A DNA stretch of 64,000 nucleotides from Pterobdella sp. o SKG-2022 (GCA_964035795.1 OZ038320.1:19362589-19426588), one strand, 5' to 3'. Counted from the first letter of the stretch, positions 1 through 13,602 are shown. The notes: generated from the sequence alone by a model not told the origin. Numbers and translations are program-made.

Positions 1-2620
1 ATAAACTTTGTTTACCAGATCATTTTGCCAGATTTGGCCGTTTTGCGCATAGGTGTATACGAAGAGTCAGGCAAGATGATTGGACAGAGGATCCTGCCTC
101 TCGATGCTCTGCAGTCTGGTGCAGATTTCACGTTTTCTTATTCAACAATATATTCGTATAAAATATAATGTGAAATTTTTTAAAATTTTTCATAAAAATT
201 TGTATTAATTTTTTAATTTTCATACAATAACCAGGTTATAGGCACATATCCCTCAGAACTGAAAGCAATTTCCCCCTGCAACTTCCTATGATATTTTGCC
301 ATATTAAACTCAATTCATATGTTCCTGAAGGATTTGGAGGTTTAACTCTCAAAAATAGAATCACATAAAACAAAAGTTTTTGCAATAATAAAACTAACGT
401 AAAATCCAACTTTAAGATTTTGTGGATGCACTTTCTTCACCAATCAAATTTTTGAGTCAAGCGGAGAAGAGAGGCAAACAACTGCAATCATTGGGAGTGG
501 ATGATGCAGATGCCATGGGTTCAACTCCCTTCACTGTAGGGAGAGAAGATACGGACAAAAAGACAGTCCAAGCCGGTGTAGATAACAGTGGTGGTAACGC
601 TAAAAGTAAAAATGGAGCGAGTGAAAATAATGGTTTGTAAGTTATGAATGTATTATGAATTATGACTATCCCTCAAAAGTTGAATTGGTTTTTGAAGTTT
701 ATTTTCAATTTCTTCTGATTTTAAGATGAAAATGAAAAAGAAAAAGAGTTTCGAGTTGAAGAAATTTTTGAAATAAAGGACTTTTTAAAATTCCAGAAAG
801 CTCAAGATAAGGTAAAAAGTATATAGAATTTTTTGTTAGAATTTTTTTTTATTGATACAACATGAAAGTTAATTGAAAACTGTACGAAGTTATTTCTGAA
901 TATATCAAATGCACATCAATTCATTTACGTGATAATGTTTTAATCAAGAAGAGCTGCTCACAAAATTTAAGAAACCACAATGTTGATTTTATTTGACTCA
1001 CTAAGTACAAAAATTAAATTGTTTATTAAAGACTAATCATCAGTTTTAACCATCAAAAACTTTTATGATTGTAATATATCTTTTTCATTTTTGAGGCTAT
1101 CGAAAGATTACAGAAGAAGAATATGAAGGAATGCGTGAGAGAAATGAAGAGACAATGCTTGGAGACAGATCTGACCATAAGAGCGCATCAAGATGAAGTG
1201 AAAATGTCGAAGAAAAAAAATAAAAAGTTTGAATAAATCAAAAATTATTTTGAATTAAATATTTGCCTTTTTTTTGGTTCACTATTATCACTATTACTTC
1301 ATTATAATAAAAAAGTATATTTCATTAAATTTTTGTTATTGCCATTATTTGGAAACTATTTTGTCAAACATAGTCATTTGTTCAGTATAATGGTTTGTTT
1401 TGAAGGAGTAGCAAAGACTTCCAGGACGCTTGCTTGCACAGGATCTACTCAGGCCACAGAGAAAAAGTCCGATTGCACAATAAGTTAAATATCTATATTA
1501 TATAAAGTTGTTATATTTTTGTAGTGGACTTACAGTTTTGTAACTAGTTATTAAAATTTTGAAGCTAACTTTGAAAATACTGAAAGACACAATGTATTTC
1601 TACAAATAAATTTATTTTTTTCAGTAACTACAAATTATAAGTTTAAAAACTATAGAAAATAAAATTAAATTTCTGGGTTTTTTCGTTCGATCAAAATTAT
1701 ATAGGTTTTTCATTTTTTATTTTCTCCATTGAATTTTGCAGCTATATCGACCTAATTGTTCAATCCTGTTTTATGCCGATGCTTTGAAACAAAATCATTA
1801 TACCGATATATACTTCGTTTTTATAACTTTATAAGTAATGAAGATAATTCTCAACAGTGGCAAAAGATGATAACAGACCACACTCGTAGTTGGACAGAAA
1901 CGATAAGTGAGCACAGAGAAGCAGAGTTCGCCTTAAGGATTGAGCATGCCAAAGTGAGGATTGATCGTGTGATGAACGCTTTGGTTCAAAGGCAACAACA
2001 ATATGTGCAAGAAGTAACAGACAGGAACGAACGGTTGAATACAAATTTAAATTTTTGAAAATTAAATTTTAAAGGTTTTCACAAAGCTGTTTTAATCTTA
2101 AATTAATGGCTATAAAAATACTCGTGAATCATTTCGATTTGATAGGGATAATAAAGAGTTGAAAAGCAAGCAAGTAAAGGTATCGATGGATGCTGTGAAA
2201 GTCCTTCAAAATGACAAGACCATCAAGAACAAAGCGGAGAAAGATCGGTATCAAATATAATTCACCAGTTCATATTTTTATATCTGAATTTATCTTTTTT
2301 AACCAGTCGAATTAGAGAAATAAATGAAAACAACACTAAAAAGTTCATAGAAGAAAGAAAAAGACAACTAATGGTACAAGATAAAAAAATGGAGAAATTG
2401 TTGAAAAAGAATGAAGAGCAAATAGAAGAAATGAACCAAAAACTCGTTGACGTAAGTATTTCAAAATATATTACATGAATAGACAATATGGAAATTATAA
2501 GCTAGATAAAACTTCAAATGTTGTCATGACTCAAAGCTTTAATTGACACAGGACATAAAAATACTGGAAAGAGAGTTGAAGGAATATAAGCAGGGCTTGC
2601 TACCACAAACTCCCGTTTAA
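1..2620 (+). CDS. PLCB4: Phospholipase C beta-4 (NorpA-type), 3' part
   Basis: Hydrolyses PIP2 to IP3 and diacylglycerol at the plasma membrane downstream of Gq. The gene is cut by the left edge, so the catalytic X/Y barrel is missing. Exons 1-118, about 235-342 and 419-632 encode the end of the C2 domain ([20 protein letters not shown], then [18 protein letters not shown] and the hinge YVPEGFGDFVDALS). About 727-814, 1098-1230, 1405-1480, 1857-2030, 2144-2247, 2308-2452 and 2551-2620 encode the long charged C-terminal coiled coil, including [11 protein letters not shown] and [13 protein letters not shown], which are diagnostic of the beta-4 class. The stop at 2618-2620 follows LPQTPV. The junctions around 1230-1500 are the least certain. 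Family assignment is strong. Confidence 0.93.
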
Positions 2621-2853
2621 GATTCCTTTATGAGTCTTCAGTACAAAATCATTCACATCGTCTTGATTTATTTAGCCGTCAGTTGATTTATAGAAAATAA
2701 GTAGAATTAAAAACGAATCTGCATTACTGCAATGATTTTAACATTTTATTATACAATTATGAAAAAATATTGAGGAACTTCCGAAAAAAAAACAATTTAC
2801 ATAAGAAATTTTTAAAAATAATAATATTGGTGAAATGTTAATTGAATTAAAAT

Positions 2854-5800
2854 TCAGCTGTTCATCTCTTCGTTTTTTTTCTTTTTAACCAGGGTACTCA
2901 AATATTTAACCCGCTGCAAGCACTCGCTCTACAATATAGTGAAGTTTAATTTAAAATTGAAGATTTCACTAGTAGAAAATTATTCACTGCAGAGGTGTAT
3001 AAAGCCAGGTAAAAAAACAACTCAACCTTGCTTTTTCCTTCAACTAAAGAAGCAATTTGGTCCCAACGATCCAACAGTTTTTTATCGATCTATAAGGTTT
3101 AAAGTCAAGTTAAAAGAAATTAAGAACTTTAACACAACATACTTTTTGCATAGCAGCCTCAAGACTCTTCTGTTGTTCTTGAGTCCATTGAGATTTTTGC
3201 GATGAAACTGACGAGAGATTTTCTTTAATTTCAAGATTGTTTCTATCAGCCGGGTCGATAGTTGAAGTTTGGACATGGTCGAGAGTCATTTGGGAGGCTC
3301 CCTTCCTTACAACCACCTTGGCATTCATCTCCGACATCACCTTGTCAAATGCAACATTCATCGTTTGTAATTTAAGAAAATATTCCAAAAAAAACTGTTT
3401 TTTCTTAAAATGTATTGAATTATGCTTCGATTTAAAGATGGAAATGAGTACTGCTTAAAAATAAATGTATCTTAAAACTCTTTCTTTAGAAGTTTGTAGA
3501 TAGTAAAAATTAAAAATAAAAACGAAACTGCAATTTTCACAAACGTACTTGTGTAGATTTGAATTTCTTCACCATAACCATCACCTGAGTGATTTCAAAC
3601 ATTATAAGCATTAAAAAAATAAAAAGACCAACATTTTAAATAAACATCTGTAAAAAATTTTCTCAATGAAGAGCATCCACAAAATGCTTAATGAAACAAC
3701 CTCTTTTGTCGATCTTCCCACCATGCATGCAATCTTGTCCCACCTCTCGGCAGTGCCCCCAGGAAACTTAATGATAGCCTTCACCAACAAACTCAACTCA
3801 TGCTCACTCCATTCTTCACCAGTCTTATATATGAATTTAAATTGGTGTAACAATAATAAAAACACGAATAAAAGTGAAAATAAATTTAGTTGAAAATTTC
3901 GAATCAATTTTTACTTTTTTAGCTGTTTTGACATGGTCTTCAATTTTAAAAAGTTCTTCGTCAGTTTTTCTGTGGTTGCGTGAAATATTTTTAAAGCATG
4001 ATAATATTTACTATATAAAATTAGAGTTTTCTGCTTAAATAACCGTTTAAATACAATAAGAAAAGTACACTATGACAACTGAAGATAATCACAATTACAA
4101 CTTGGTATAATTAATGGCTTGAGAATGTTCCGCAAGTTGGTATGATGCTGGTGTGGCGTTTCTTACAGTTTTTTGTCTGTATGAATCTATAATATGAAAA
4201 ATTTTCGTTATAAAATACAAGATACTTACGATGTCTCTAAAAGATAACATTAAACAATATATAAATGCATAGATTAAATGGTTTTGACATTTTATAAATT
4301 CTAATTTTTTTAGGTTTTATAAGTAAATTAGTGTAAGATAGAATGTACTATAACTTCTATCATCGAATTCATTTTCATCTATGTCTTCTTCATCCATCTT
4401 CTTCCTTGTCATAAGTTCAAATGCATAACTAAATGCATAGGGTATATGTACAGTGAAAAGGCTTAAAGAGCTTTTGATGACCACAACTGGTAGAATATCC
4501 AGAAAAGTGGGCTAGAATAAATAATTATAAGTTATCAACTTTATAAATACAGGGAGTTGAAATTTAACGAAAAAAAATTACTTTATAAAGTTACATAAAC
4601 TTTAAATACAACAATACTGACTCATTGATCAAAAAATTATAATATGCGATAAGTAATCACAATGTAACGAATAAAACAAAGAGCTTTAATGACGTTTGAA
4701 GATTACTTGACGAAACACACCCACCTTGACCATAAGTTGTGTCAGCTCCTCAGGTAGTTCCAACAAACCATCATCCTCATTATCTATTGCCTTTGAGTCC
4801 TGATGGAGTAATTTATCTAAAATATATGATATTCAATGGTTTATCAATAAATAATTCAAATAAAAAGGATGAATTTTTGTTGATTTTAATCCTTAAAAAT
4901 GAATCCTAATATGATATGAGAATATTTGATATTAAATAATGGTTACTTCAATAAAAAATTATTAAAATAAAGTAAAAATTTATTTTTGATAATATTTTTC
5001 CTACCTTGCCTTTTCTAGCTTTTTTATCCTTTTTCTTTTTAGGTTTAAATATTTGCTCCTTGAAAAAAAAATAAGTTTAATATATTTGTTATGATAGTGT
5101 AAAATTCATGAATGATTTGTTGAAAATTTTTCTAGTAGTGGATTTTACTATATATTAATGCTTTCAGGTTTGCAATACTTTAGAACTGATAATATTAACT
5201 TAAATCCTTGAGATATAGTTATAAGTTATAAGTCATAGTTATAAGAGTTAGTTAATAACTTAAATTTTATAGATTTTACAAAATGATAATTTGTGATATT
5301 ATACAATTCAACTGAAACTCACCAATTCAAATTTTCTCTCATAGTATGCAGACCACATAACTAAGTAATGACCTGCAAGCAATGATTTCACTTCTCATTA
5401 TAACACACCAAGCTTGTACAACTTCTATCATTTATTTTGGTTGTACTTATATAGTTTATAAAAAAAGCAAGATTTTAAAATAATATGACATACCTAATGT
5501 AAGTACAACAGATAAAAACAAAGCTAAGTCAATTAGCCCCATTTTCTTCACCTAAAATGAAAGTTAACACATTAGTATGAATTTAACCATAGTATTATTA
5601 ATAAATTGAAAAAAGCATGTTTGAAAATTGAACAACCTTTCTGTAATAGTAAATAGGCTGTCTCCAGTCAGGCAAACCATTTACCAGTACTTCATCATAC
5701 CTTTGATTTGCATGGTAAATTCACTCTTTAGATATTTAAAAATATGATCAAATGTAATTTGAATTTTTGTTAGAATAATTATTAAACAACCAACTACAAA

Positions 5801-6586
5801 AAAAATTTTAAACTCACTTTTTTCTCAAATTTTCATCTTTTAGTATCTCATAAACTGAAACCAACTTTAAATGAAAAATAAATGATGAAAAGCTGATGAA
5901 GTTTGAAAATCTCCATTTGAGAACAAATTACAAACTTTTCTGAACTGATCTTCAGCATCTTTTTCCTTGTTTCTGTCTGGATGGAGTTGCAAAGACAGAC
6001 GTCTGTAAGCCTTCCTAAGTTCTGATGCAGTTGCATCCTTTTAACCCATGTAAGAATAGAAGGGGAAAATTGAATAAAATTAATTTACAATCAGTAAGCC
6101 AAGTGAGTAATGTAAAAAATATTTCTAAATTTAGTTGTAAAAAATTATTGCATCTATTTTAGAATTTGTCAATAAATATTAAATTCTTTCAAGTGAAAAC
6201 ATCAAATACATACAAAATTTTAGTTGCATCATTCGAAAAAGTTTTTTTTATTGAAATAATAATAGTTCATAAAGTCATAACTATTATTTTTAGCTATTTT
6301 GAATATTTAAAGCAAACAAGCATTAAGAGAAATAGAAAAAGCGAGTTTAAATAATTATAAAAAATTATAATTATATCTTATACGTTTGATTTTCAATAAT
6401 GAATTTTGTAATACAAATGACTAAAATATAGGCAAAATCTCTAACCTCTTTTAATTCTAAAAGCTCATAAAAGTTTTTGTTAACATCCTCAACAACATCA
6501 AACAACGCTAGATCGTCTGCATCCCAAGATAAACAAACTGGAATAAATAAATAAAAAATTATCAAACAGCAATACACATTCTGCAT
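2854..6586 (-). CDS. DNAJC1: DnaJ homolog subfamily C member 1 (ER J-protein with SANT domains)
   Basis: ER-membrane J-protein that recruits BiP/HSPA5; the cytosolic tail carries SANT domains. I built 16 exons that stay in frame: 6446-6586, 5936-6037, 5818-5864, 5637-5700, 5494-5551, 5323-5372, 5005-5058, 4725-4799, 4355-4511, 4102-4186, 3915-3969, 3701-3823, 3549-3584, 3143-3340, 3027-3089 and 2854-2928, giving 460 aa (the human protein is 554). In order: a signal peptide (LIIFYLFIPVCLS), a J-domain with the catalytic HPD (LQLHPDRNKEKD), a membrane segment (LIDLALFLSVVLTLG), a lysine-rich stretch, SANT 1 (EEWSEHELSLLVKAIIKFPG) and SANT 2 (KSQWTQEQQKSLEAA ... DRWDQIASLVEGKSK). The extreme C-terminus KYLSTLVKKKKNEEMNS matches the family ending. 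It is convergent with the PLC gene, with 233 bp between the stops. Confidence 0.93.
4185..4265. repeat. Dispersed short intronic repeat, copy 1 (partial)
   Basis: Lies in a DNAJC1 intron and carries the shared end module GATGTCTCTAAAAGATAACA followed by TTAAACAATAT. The same module occurs near 14168, 15232 and 23108. Only this end is recognisable here. Confidence 0.4.
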
Positions 6587-6930
6587 CAGGGAAAGACAAA
6601 TTTACACGAAGATTTAGAGATTAAAAATGGATTTAGGTCTATAAGAATGGCTCAAAAATTTTGAATTTTAGTTTTTCTAGTATCATGTAAAAAGTTAATG
6701 AAGCTGTAAAAACTCATTTATTTAAATTTTTTAATTACAAAGATAATTTTTTTACTTATATGGAACATGAGATTAAAGATATATATTCTATCTATTTTGT
6801 GTCTATCAGTATTCTAAGGGGGGTCTTATTAATGCTTGATAAGCAATTGTTTTAGTTTTTTCATTTGTTATGATAAAATTTCTTTTAGAAATCCCAGTAC
6901 ACTGTTTGTTTTTTTTTAATTTTACTCACG
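6587..6930. other. Upstream of DNAJC1, no gene seen
   Basis: AT-rich sequence immediately 5' of the DNAJC1 start. It should include its promoter, but I recognise no specific site and no coding exon. Confidence 0.4.
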
Positions 6931-7690
6931 ATGGGATCTCTATTTAAGATTGGATTGAAAATAAACACCCAAATGCTTGCAACCAGATTCATTTGCAAGA
7001 ACTACCCCTTCCATTGAGTATGAAAAAATGAAGAACTGTCTATTTTGAGTCACACTTAAAACTTTACATTTTTCCATATTAAATTTCATACTCCATTTTT
7101 TTGCCCAGTCTTCTAGCCTTTCAAGATCCTTTTGAAGATTTCTCTTGTCAGTTTTTGCTTTAATATGGCGGTATAGGATACAATTATCTGCAAATAGTTT
7201 TGTTGTCGATTATAGACTATTTGGTAAAATATTTATGTACAAGAGAAAGAGCAGAGATTCAATAACAGATCCTTGAGAAAGACCACTCAATACTGGAATC
7301 TCTTCTGAAGCTTGTCCCTCAACCAATACCTATTGAGTTATGTTTGAAAGGAAAGAAGCTATTCACTTGTGCGTTCTATTTCTTATTCCATAATGGTGTG
7401 TTTTATTCAAAAAGCTTTTATGACAAACTCTATTAAAAGTCATCGAAAAGTCAAGAATGATCATATTAATTTGTGTATTGGAATTTATTGCTGCTGCGAG
7501 TTAATGTGAGAGAATTGCAAGTTGTGTTTCACAACTTCTTCTAGCTCTGAATCCATGTTGGCAATCCAGAAGAATGTTGTATTCCTCCAAGTTTCCGTAT
7601 ATTTTGCTAGTGATGATATGTTCTAGCAGCTTACAGCATATGCTCTTAAAAGAGACTGGTCTGTAGTGTCTAGAGCAAAAAAACATTTAA
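6930..7690 (-). mobile_element. Decayed non-LTR retrotransposon reverse transcriptase (Jockey/CR1-like)
   Basis: Minus-strand translation in shifting frames gives successive reverse-transcriptase blocks: YRPVSFKSICCKLLEHII, then CQHGFRARRSCETQLAIL (finger/palm), a block like LSGLSQGSVIESLLFLLYIN (motif B), LFADNCILYRHI (catalytic FADD now FADN) and KFNMEKCKVLSV (motif D). Frameshifts and in-frame stops separate the blocks, no endonuclease is visible, and one catalytic Asp is changed to Asn. This is a dead fragment. Its RT sequence differs from the copies at 34.7 and 61-63 kb, so it belongs to another family. Confidence 0.8.
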
Positions 7691-9635
7691 AACGTCGTTA
7701 TAGTTTTTTAAATTCGTTGAAAGCTTGAAAGTTTTTTTGTAGATTTCATTTAAATATGTTAAAAACTACTTAAATTAATCTGAATGTCAGATTATAGATG
7801 TGAGTGAACTTTTTCGAATCGTATATATAATTATAGTTTCTTATTCAAATTCTAATGCTCAGTTTATTTTAGAATATAAAATTTTTTCAATGATAAAATA
7901 TAATTTTCATGTAATAATTTTGACAAACGACGTTTATAATGTAATATTCCATTTCTAAATTTTTTATTTATTATATATAAAAGATATTTCATAAAAATAT
8001 GTAATTAATGCTTGAAGTGACTCTGGAACGCCATGTGAAACTTTTTTAAAAGTCCAAGAGGACGAGAAGACATAAATTTTAAAATCATAAAAAAATACAA
8101 AAGGAACAACTACAATAACAAAGATAAAAATTAAAACATTCTTGAGAAAAGAAATACTAAAAAAGTGATCACGAAAAAGAAGGTTTAAGGCCCGTGCAAT
8201 TAAAATGGTTAATTAATTTAGAGATAGAATGGATTTAGAGAAAGTGGGTTTGAACGTGAATAAATTTATGAATTGGTTTGATACGAAAGAAAACGTTGAA
8301 ATTTCACTAGAAATATTTGACCAAAAGAAGGGTTGTAAGGGATCTAAAGATTCGATTTAAAATGCAAGAATAGCTTGTATATTTATAAAACAATGAGGTT
8401 TAGTAGCTCTCTTCATCATTATATCGAACGAATGGTATAGACCAATTTTATTATTCGCCTCACGCTTCTCCTTTATTAATAGAATGAAAGAGAAAAAAAG
8501 CCAGTTTTCCAGCAAATATCTTGTGTAAATCTTAAGTCTTTTCGTTCTTTTTGAAAACAAATTTTTACTCGGCTTTTTACTTGTTTTTTTTCAAATGGCT
8601 TCATAAAAATTAGACAGTTATCTAGTACACTGTAAAAATAGGTGCTAAATATCGAACTTTTATTTTGAGGTAATTAGACTAAGACTATGAACTGAACGGA
8701 TCTTAAGTAGTAACACGCATTAAGCTTTCATTTTCAAGAAGAATGCTTAGGGCTATTTTAATAAAACCAGATAACTATTGTCAAATGAAGAAATTGCAAT
8801 AAATTTAAAAATAAAAGTAGGTGTTTTATAGGAAAACATTAGTTAAAACTGAGAAGAATGTTTGACAAAATATTAGTTAACATTCAGTGAAAAAGAATTT
8901 TACAAAAAATTGGTTTACTGAAGTAGGTTAAATAAAAAAGTTCAGATAAGAGTTTAAGTAATCTTAGACTTTCGATGTGTTTGACGTAAAAGATGGGGAT
9001 AAAAACAGTTTGAATTATTTAGGACGAAATTTAACACACGATTGTTTATTTTTTTTCAATATTTTTTTTATAATTTCTATAAAAAATATTTCAATTGTCC
9101 TTAATTGCTCAAGCCTCGGTACTAATCATAGTAATGATATTGTAATTGATAAAAGTAGTTTTGAAAATGTTTGTTCGGAAATGATAAGCTTTTAGATTAA
9201 TTATCTATAGTATTTTAAGTGCGTATGTAAATAAGTATGAATTTTTATAATTAATTTTTCTATACCAATCAAAGAGATCGTGAAAAAGTATTTATATAAA
9301 GAATGCTGAGAAATTAAATCATTTTCTTTTTGAAGTTAAAGGCTATCATTATTACTATTTATACTGACATCTATAAGCAGAAACCTTCATATCCGCAATT
9401 AATAATTATCTTCTTACAGAAGTCTGAAAATGTGTGTTCAAATTAACAAGTTTATTTCATAAACTTAGAAATAAATTATAAAGGAAAAAAAGAATTTAAT
9501 TTAAACTATTTTTTGAATTTAAATATAAATTAAAGCCTGAAATGTTGAAAATGAGAAACTATTATATATGGACTTGTTGAATTTTGTAAATTGTAATATT
9601 AATTCAAACTCTTCTCAAAAAGATTTTGAATAGTA
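7691..9635. other. Gene-free AT-rich intergenic stretch
   Basis: No exon with a conserved protein, no RNA gene and no clear repeat recognised. The short open frames here have the base composition of random AT-rich DNA. The promoter of the synaptotagmin-like gene presumably lies in the right-hand part. Confidence 0.5.
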
Positions 9636-12600
9636 ATGTCTCTCAAAAGGCTGTATGATTGTCGCAAAAGCGATAAGGCATACAACTATAACCCGGTACC
9701 TTTTACGGTTCCACGTCTTCTCAACTATTCCAGACAAAACAGATCTTTCAAAGACCAAAATAGCACACTACCTCCATTACCTCCTTCTTGTCGCTCCACC
9801 ATATCTTCTTCCCGATGGAATTCCGAGCCACACATGATGAACACCATTATTTTGTCTGATGCTTCGGAAAGTCCTGATCCAATCAAATCAAGTAAGTGCT
9901 TTTTATCTTTAAAAAATGAAGACGGTCTAGATATTACATAATCCCTATTAAGTTATAATAGTATACGTACCCCAGCAACTGAGGAAGGTGGTCGTCGCCT
10001 AATAATAATAAATAACATTAGATTGTGAGTAAAAAAATTTTATTGAAGAAAAAATGTGTATAGGATTGCCAGCCAGACTACCGTCCAACTTGAATTCATC
10101 AAAGTCGGGATTCGCCATTTCACATTTTGGTAACATGTTTTGCCGTTGTCATTTGGAGTCATTCACCGAGCCAAATGACATGGAAACCAGTCTGTCGAAA
10201 CTTGCTATCGGAGTTTATTATTATCCAACTATTAAAAAAAAAGTAGCTTGTAGCTACAGGCGCTAAGTTTGATGCAGTTAATACCCGGAAAGTCAATTTA
10301 CCAAGCAATTTAAGTATTTCAAAAATACTATACACTAAAAAATTTATGATAAAAATTTTCAAAACCAGGTACTGATTCATTAGTTTTCGGCATCAATCCT
10401 TGTCTGTACGGGGAAATGAAAGAATCCGATTTAGAAACCAGTTTTGACAAAGGAAATATAGGTTACTTTTGTTTTTCAAATTATTTTTATGTTCCTACAG
10501 AAGGCCCTCAAAATCTAAACATGTCAGTACTTGAAGTTTATTTAGGCATATCTATTCAGAGTTGTTTATGACTGAACTTAGGCCTGGATAACTTTGTTGT
10601 TCATCAACTAAATATATAAATATAATGGGTTTGTGAAACTAAACACTAAAACTAAAATTTATCCAAAATTTATCTATATTAAAAAATCACTGATCAGTTT
10701 TAAACTTGATCTTCGATAACGACACTTTTGATACATTTAAAATCTAACTTAAAATGCACTTTTTTCCTGTTTCTTAATCCCATACACTGGGGGATAGACA
10801 TTTTACTTGTTCCTACGGTGGTTTGACTCTTACGCCTTCACTAAACTTTTTAATGTTTTTCCTATGTTGATAATTAATAAAGTGTGTTTTTGATTACATT
10901 TATTTCATTGCATTTGTCCCAATTCCTTAATCGGTTTGAAAACAACATATTCTTCAACTTATAAAAAGGGAATTTTGGAAATCAGTTTAAAATATCTTAC
11001 AAAAAATAAAAAAAATTTTTTTGTTCTTTGATACTTTTTTGTATGGCTTTAAACATTCTTTTACTGACATTTGAACATTATCACACCGACATTTCTAAGG
11101 TTCCTCTCATTGCGACGTTCAAAGGAAAATTTAACTTGAAACATTTTTTTAGACATCGTATGCTCTTTCGTAAACTTGAATTTTACCAGTAAACTTCAAA
11201 TTTTGAGGATTTATAAGAACACATAGAAAAAATTTGTTATTTAGCTAAAACTTTCAACAAGTAAAACCTTGTCATAATTCATTAGCAAAGTCTCTACAAA
11301 GACTTTTCTCTACAACTTTGCTAATGAATTATGACAAGGTTTTACTTTTTGAAAATTTTAGCTAAATAAAAAATTTTTTTTACGTGTTCTTATAAATCTT
11401 CATAATTCGAAGTTTACTGGTAAAATTCAAACATTTAAATCCCCGTTTGGCGAAAAATTAAAAAAGAATCATAGTTGTTCAATTTTTATTGATTTCGAAA
11501 TAATCTTGCTTCTATTAAATGGCTCAAATGCTTCATTCTAATAAAAACTTTAAAAAGGAAATACATCGAAATATTTTTTTGGTGAGTTCTAAATGAATTA
11601 AGATGTATTAGTATTAGATTATTCTTTAATTTAATGAAATATTTAAATTTATTTCCTATCAAAACCCACGCATTTCACATTTTTACTCGTTAAATATATT
11701 CATGTTAATACGAAAATAGTGCTTCATTTTACACTCTTCGTTAATAAAAAAAGTAAAAACTTAATTTCAAACATTCTACAAAATTACTAATTAAAATTTT
11801 AAATTCTTTTTCTCAAAAAAATCATTCGAAAAGCTTTTAAAAACCATTATTGAGTTTTTTCCAGATTGTGAAGGGGTTTGTATTTTCGATGTTCTGATTT
11901 TTGAATATATTTTTAGACTATTTTTATTTTAATGTAAAATTTACACATAAATAGTACTTTTATTAAATGAAAAAATTTTAATATTTGTTACTAAATGGAT
12001 TTTCAACAGGTCGTTTATGGTTTGCTTTAGAGTACAATCCAGAGTTAGAAAAACTTGTAGTAGAGTTGATTCAAATTAAAAATTTACCTAGTAGACTTTC
12101 AAGTAGCTCAAATTCATGCGATCCTTTTGTGAAGTGTGTATTTTATTTGAATTATTCCAATAATTATAAAGTTTGAGTAATCGAAAAAATATTTGAGTAC
12201 ACCAAAATAAATTGGTAAATGTTTAGAGTCGGATTGATTCCTTGTGACAAGCGAAACATGCAATCAACCACTAAAAAAAAAACTTGCAGTCCAAAATTTC
12301 AAGAAAAATTTGTTTTTCAAGTAAGTTCTTCTAAAACCGAGTCTTTATTCTTGAGAAATAATTTTTGAATGGTTTTTCTAGGTACCTTTAGCAGAATTCA
12401 GACAGAAATCCATAAAGTTTTCAATATATGATGCCAACAGAGGGAAACACCATGTGATAATTGGTTTTGTTATATATTCTCTAAAATTGTACGAGTCTTA
12501 TTCAAGAGTGGTGCTTTGGAGAGATTTGGAAAATGACGAAACATCCGCTCAAACCATCGAGGTTCGTGATAAACCTCATTCTAATAACTTTTTCAATTAT

Positions 12601-13233
12601 ATTGTGATTAATTTTATTTTTAGGGCATCGAAACCAGCAAACTATACATCACTTTATGTTACAATAGCCTTTCGAGTAGTTTGACTGTAGGTGTGTATGC
12701 AGGAAAAGACTTCAAGCCTGCAGAGGAAAATTGTAAAAAACCAGGTTTGTATATCAATTACAAAGTTAACTTTTTATTTGTTTCAAATTTTATATAAAAA
12801 AAAAATAATCTTATCGTTTTTAAATTGAACTTTAATATCTATGTTCAAAAATTATCCACAGAATTATACCTATTGGTTAGCTTAGCTCAAGTTAACCAAT
12901 TAATAAAAAGTAAAAAATCATCAAAAATAAAACACTGCAAAGAACCATTTTTTAATGAACTTTTCAAATTTAAACTTCCTCAAAAACTCCTCAACGACGT
13001 TAGCCTTTCTATTTCAGTGTTGATGAGAAAAGAATCTTGCAAAGGTAAAACCAAAAATTTGCTAGACTTATAAAAAAATTGTTTCTATATAAATATTCAA
13101 TATTCTAGACGAGCTCCTTGGGCTGGTAGTTTTAGGCTCATTTATGTTTGCGAGGGGTCAAGAATTAGAACACTGGACAAACATGATTTCGAAAGAAAAG
13201 GAGCAAATAGGAGAATGGCATTACTTAATGTGA
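9636..13233 (+). CDS. Atypical synaptotagmin-like protein (C2A-C2B, no membrane anchor seen)
   Basis: Probably a membrane-trafficking C2 protein. The start ATG at 9636 opens an exon to 9891; exon 2 begins about 10063, a third about 10370-10461, and the C2 exons run from about 12010. C2A begins GRLWFALEYNPELEKLVVEL, with SCDPFVK in loop 1 and IYDANRGKHHVIIGF in loop 3. C2B begins SSLTVGVYAGKDF and contains LYLLVSLAQVNQLIKSKKSS, FFNELFKFKLPQ and the synaptotagmin-type terminal WHYL motif before the stop at 13231-13233. C2A keeps only some Ca-binding aspartates and C2B loop 1 has none, so Ca-independence is inferred. There is no N-terminal transmembrane segment; the N-terminus is Ser/Pro-rich. 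The exon 2-3 junction is uncertain. Class resembles Syt12/15/17 but is not assigned. Confidence 0.82.
11174..11432. repeat. Large near-perfect inverted repeat (hairpin) in a synaptotagmin intron
   Basis: Two arms of about 120 bp are reverse complements with only a few mismatches. For example TTTTACCAGTAAACTTC near 11181 pairs with GAAGTTTACTGGTAAAA near 11409, and CTTGTCATAATTCATTAGCA pairs with its complement around 11311-11335. The loop is about 25 bp (near 11293-11317). It lies inside the roughly 1.5-kb intron of the synaptotagmin-like gene, so it would be transcribed as a long stem-loop. It could be a MITE-like element with long terminal inverted repeats or a recent inverted duplication. 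Confidence 0.9.
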
Positions 13234-13531
13234 ACACTTTTGTTCGACTTACTCAACGAAGGGCATCAAACCTAGTCCACAAGCACCTGCTTCGATCTCC
13301 GGGATAGTGAAATGTCTATGACTCAAGTCTATGAAAATTGACCTTCATTTTTGCAATCATTGGCTGATATTAAATATGTAGATACATATGGATAGATAGT
13401 ATTAAATATGTGTATAGTGCTTATTTCTTTTCATTTTTAAATAAATGTCAACTAGTAAATTATTTTTCACAATTTAAAATAAAAGCTTTGAAATATTTTT
13501 ATTTAATGTCACAAAAATTGTAAACTCTAAT

Positions 13532-13532
<1 letters not shown>

Positions 13533-13602
<70 letters not shown>
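13533..13602. repeat. (AT)n microsatellite
   Basis: About 35 uninterrupted TA dinucleotides between the convergent 3' ends of the synaptotagmin-like gene and CNOT4. Confidence 0.98.
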
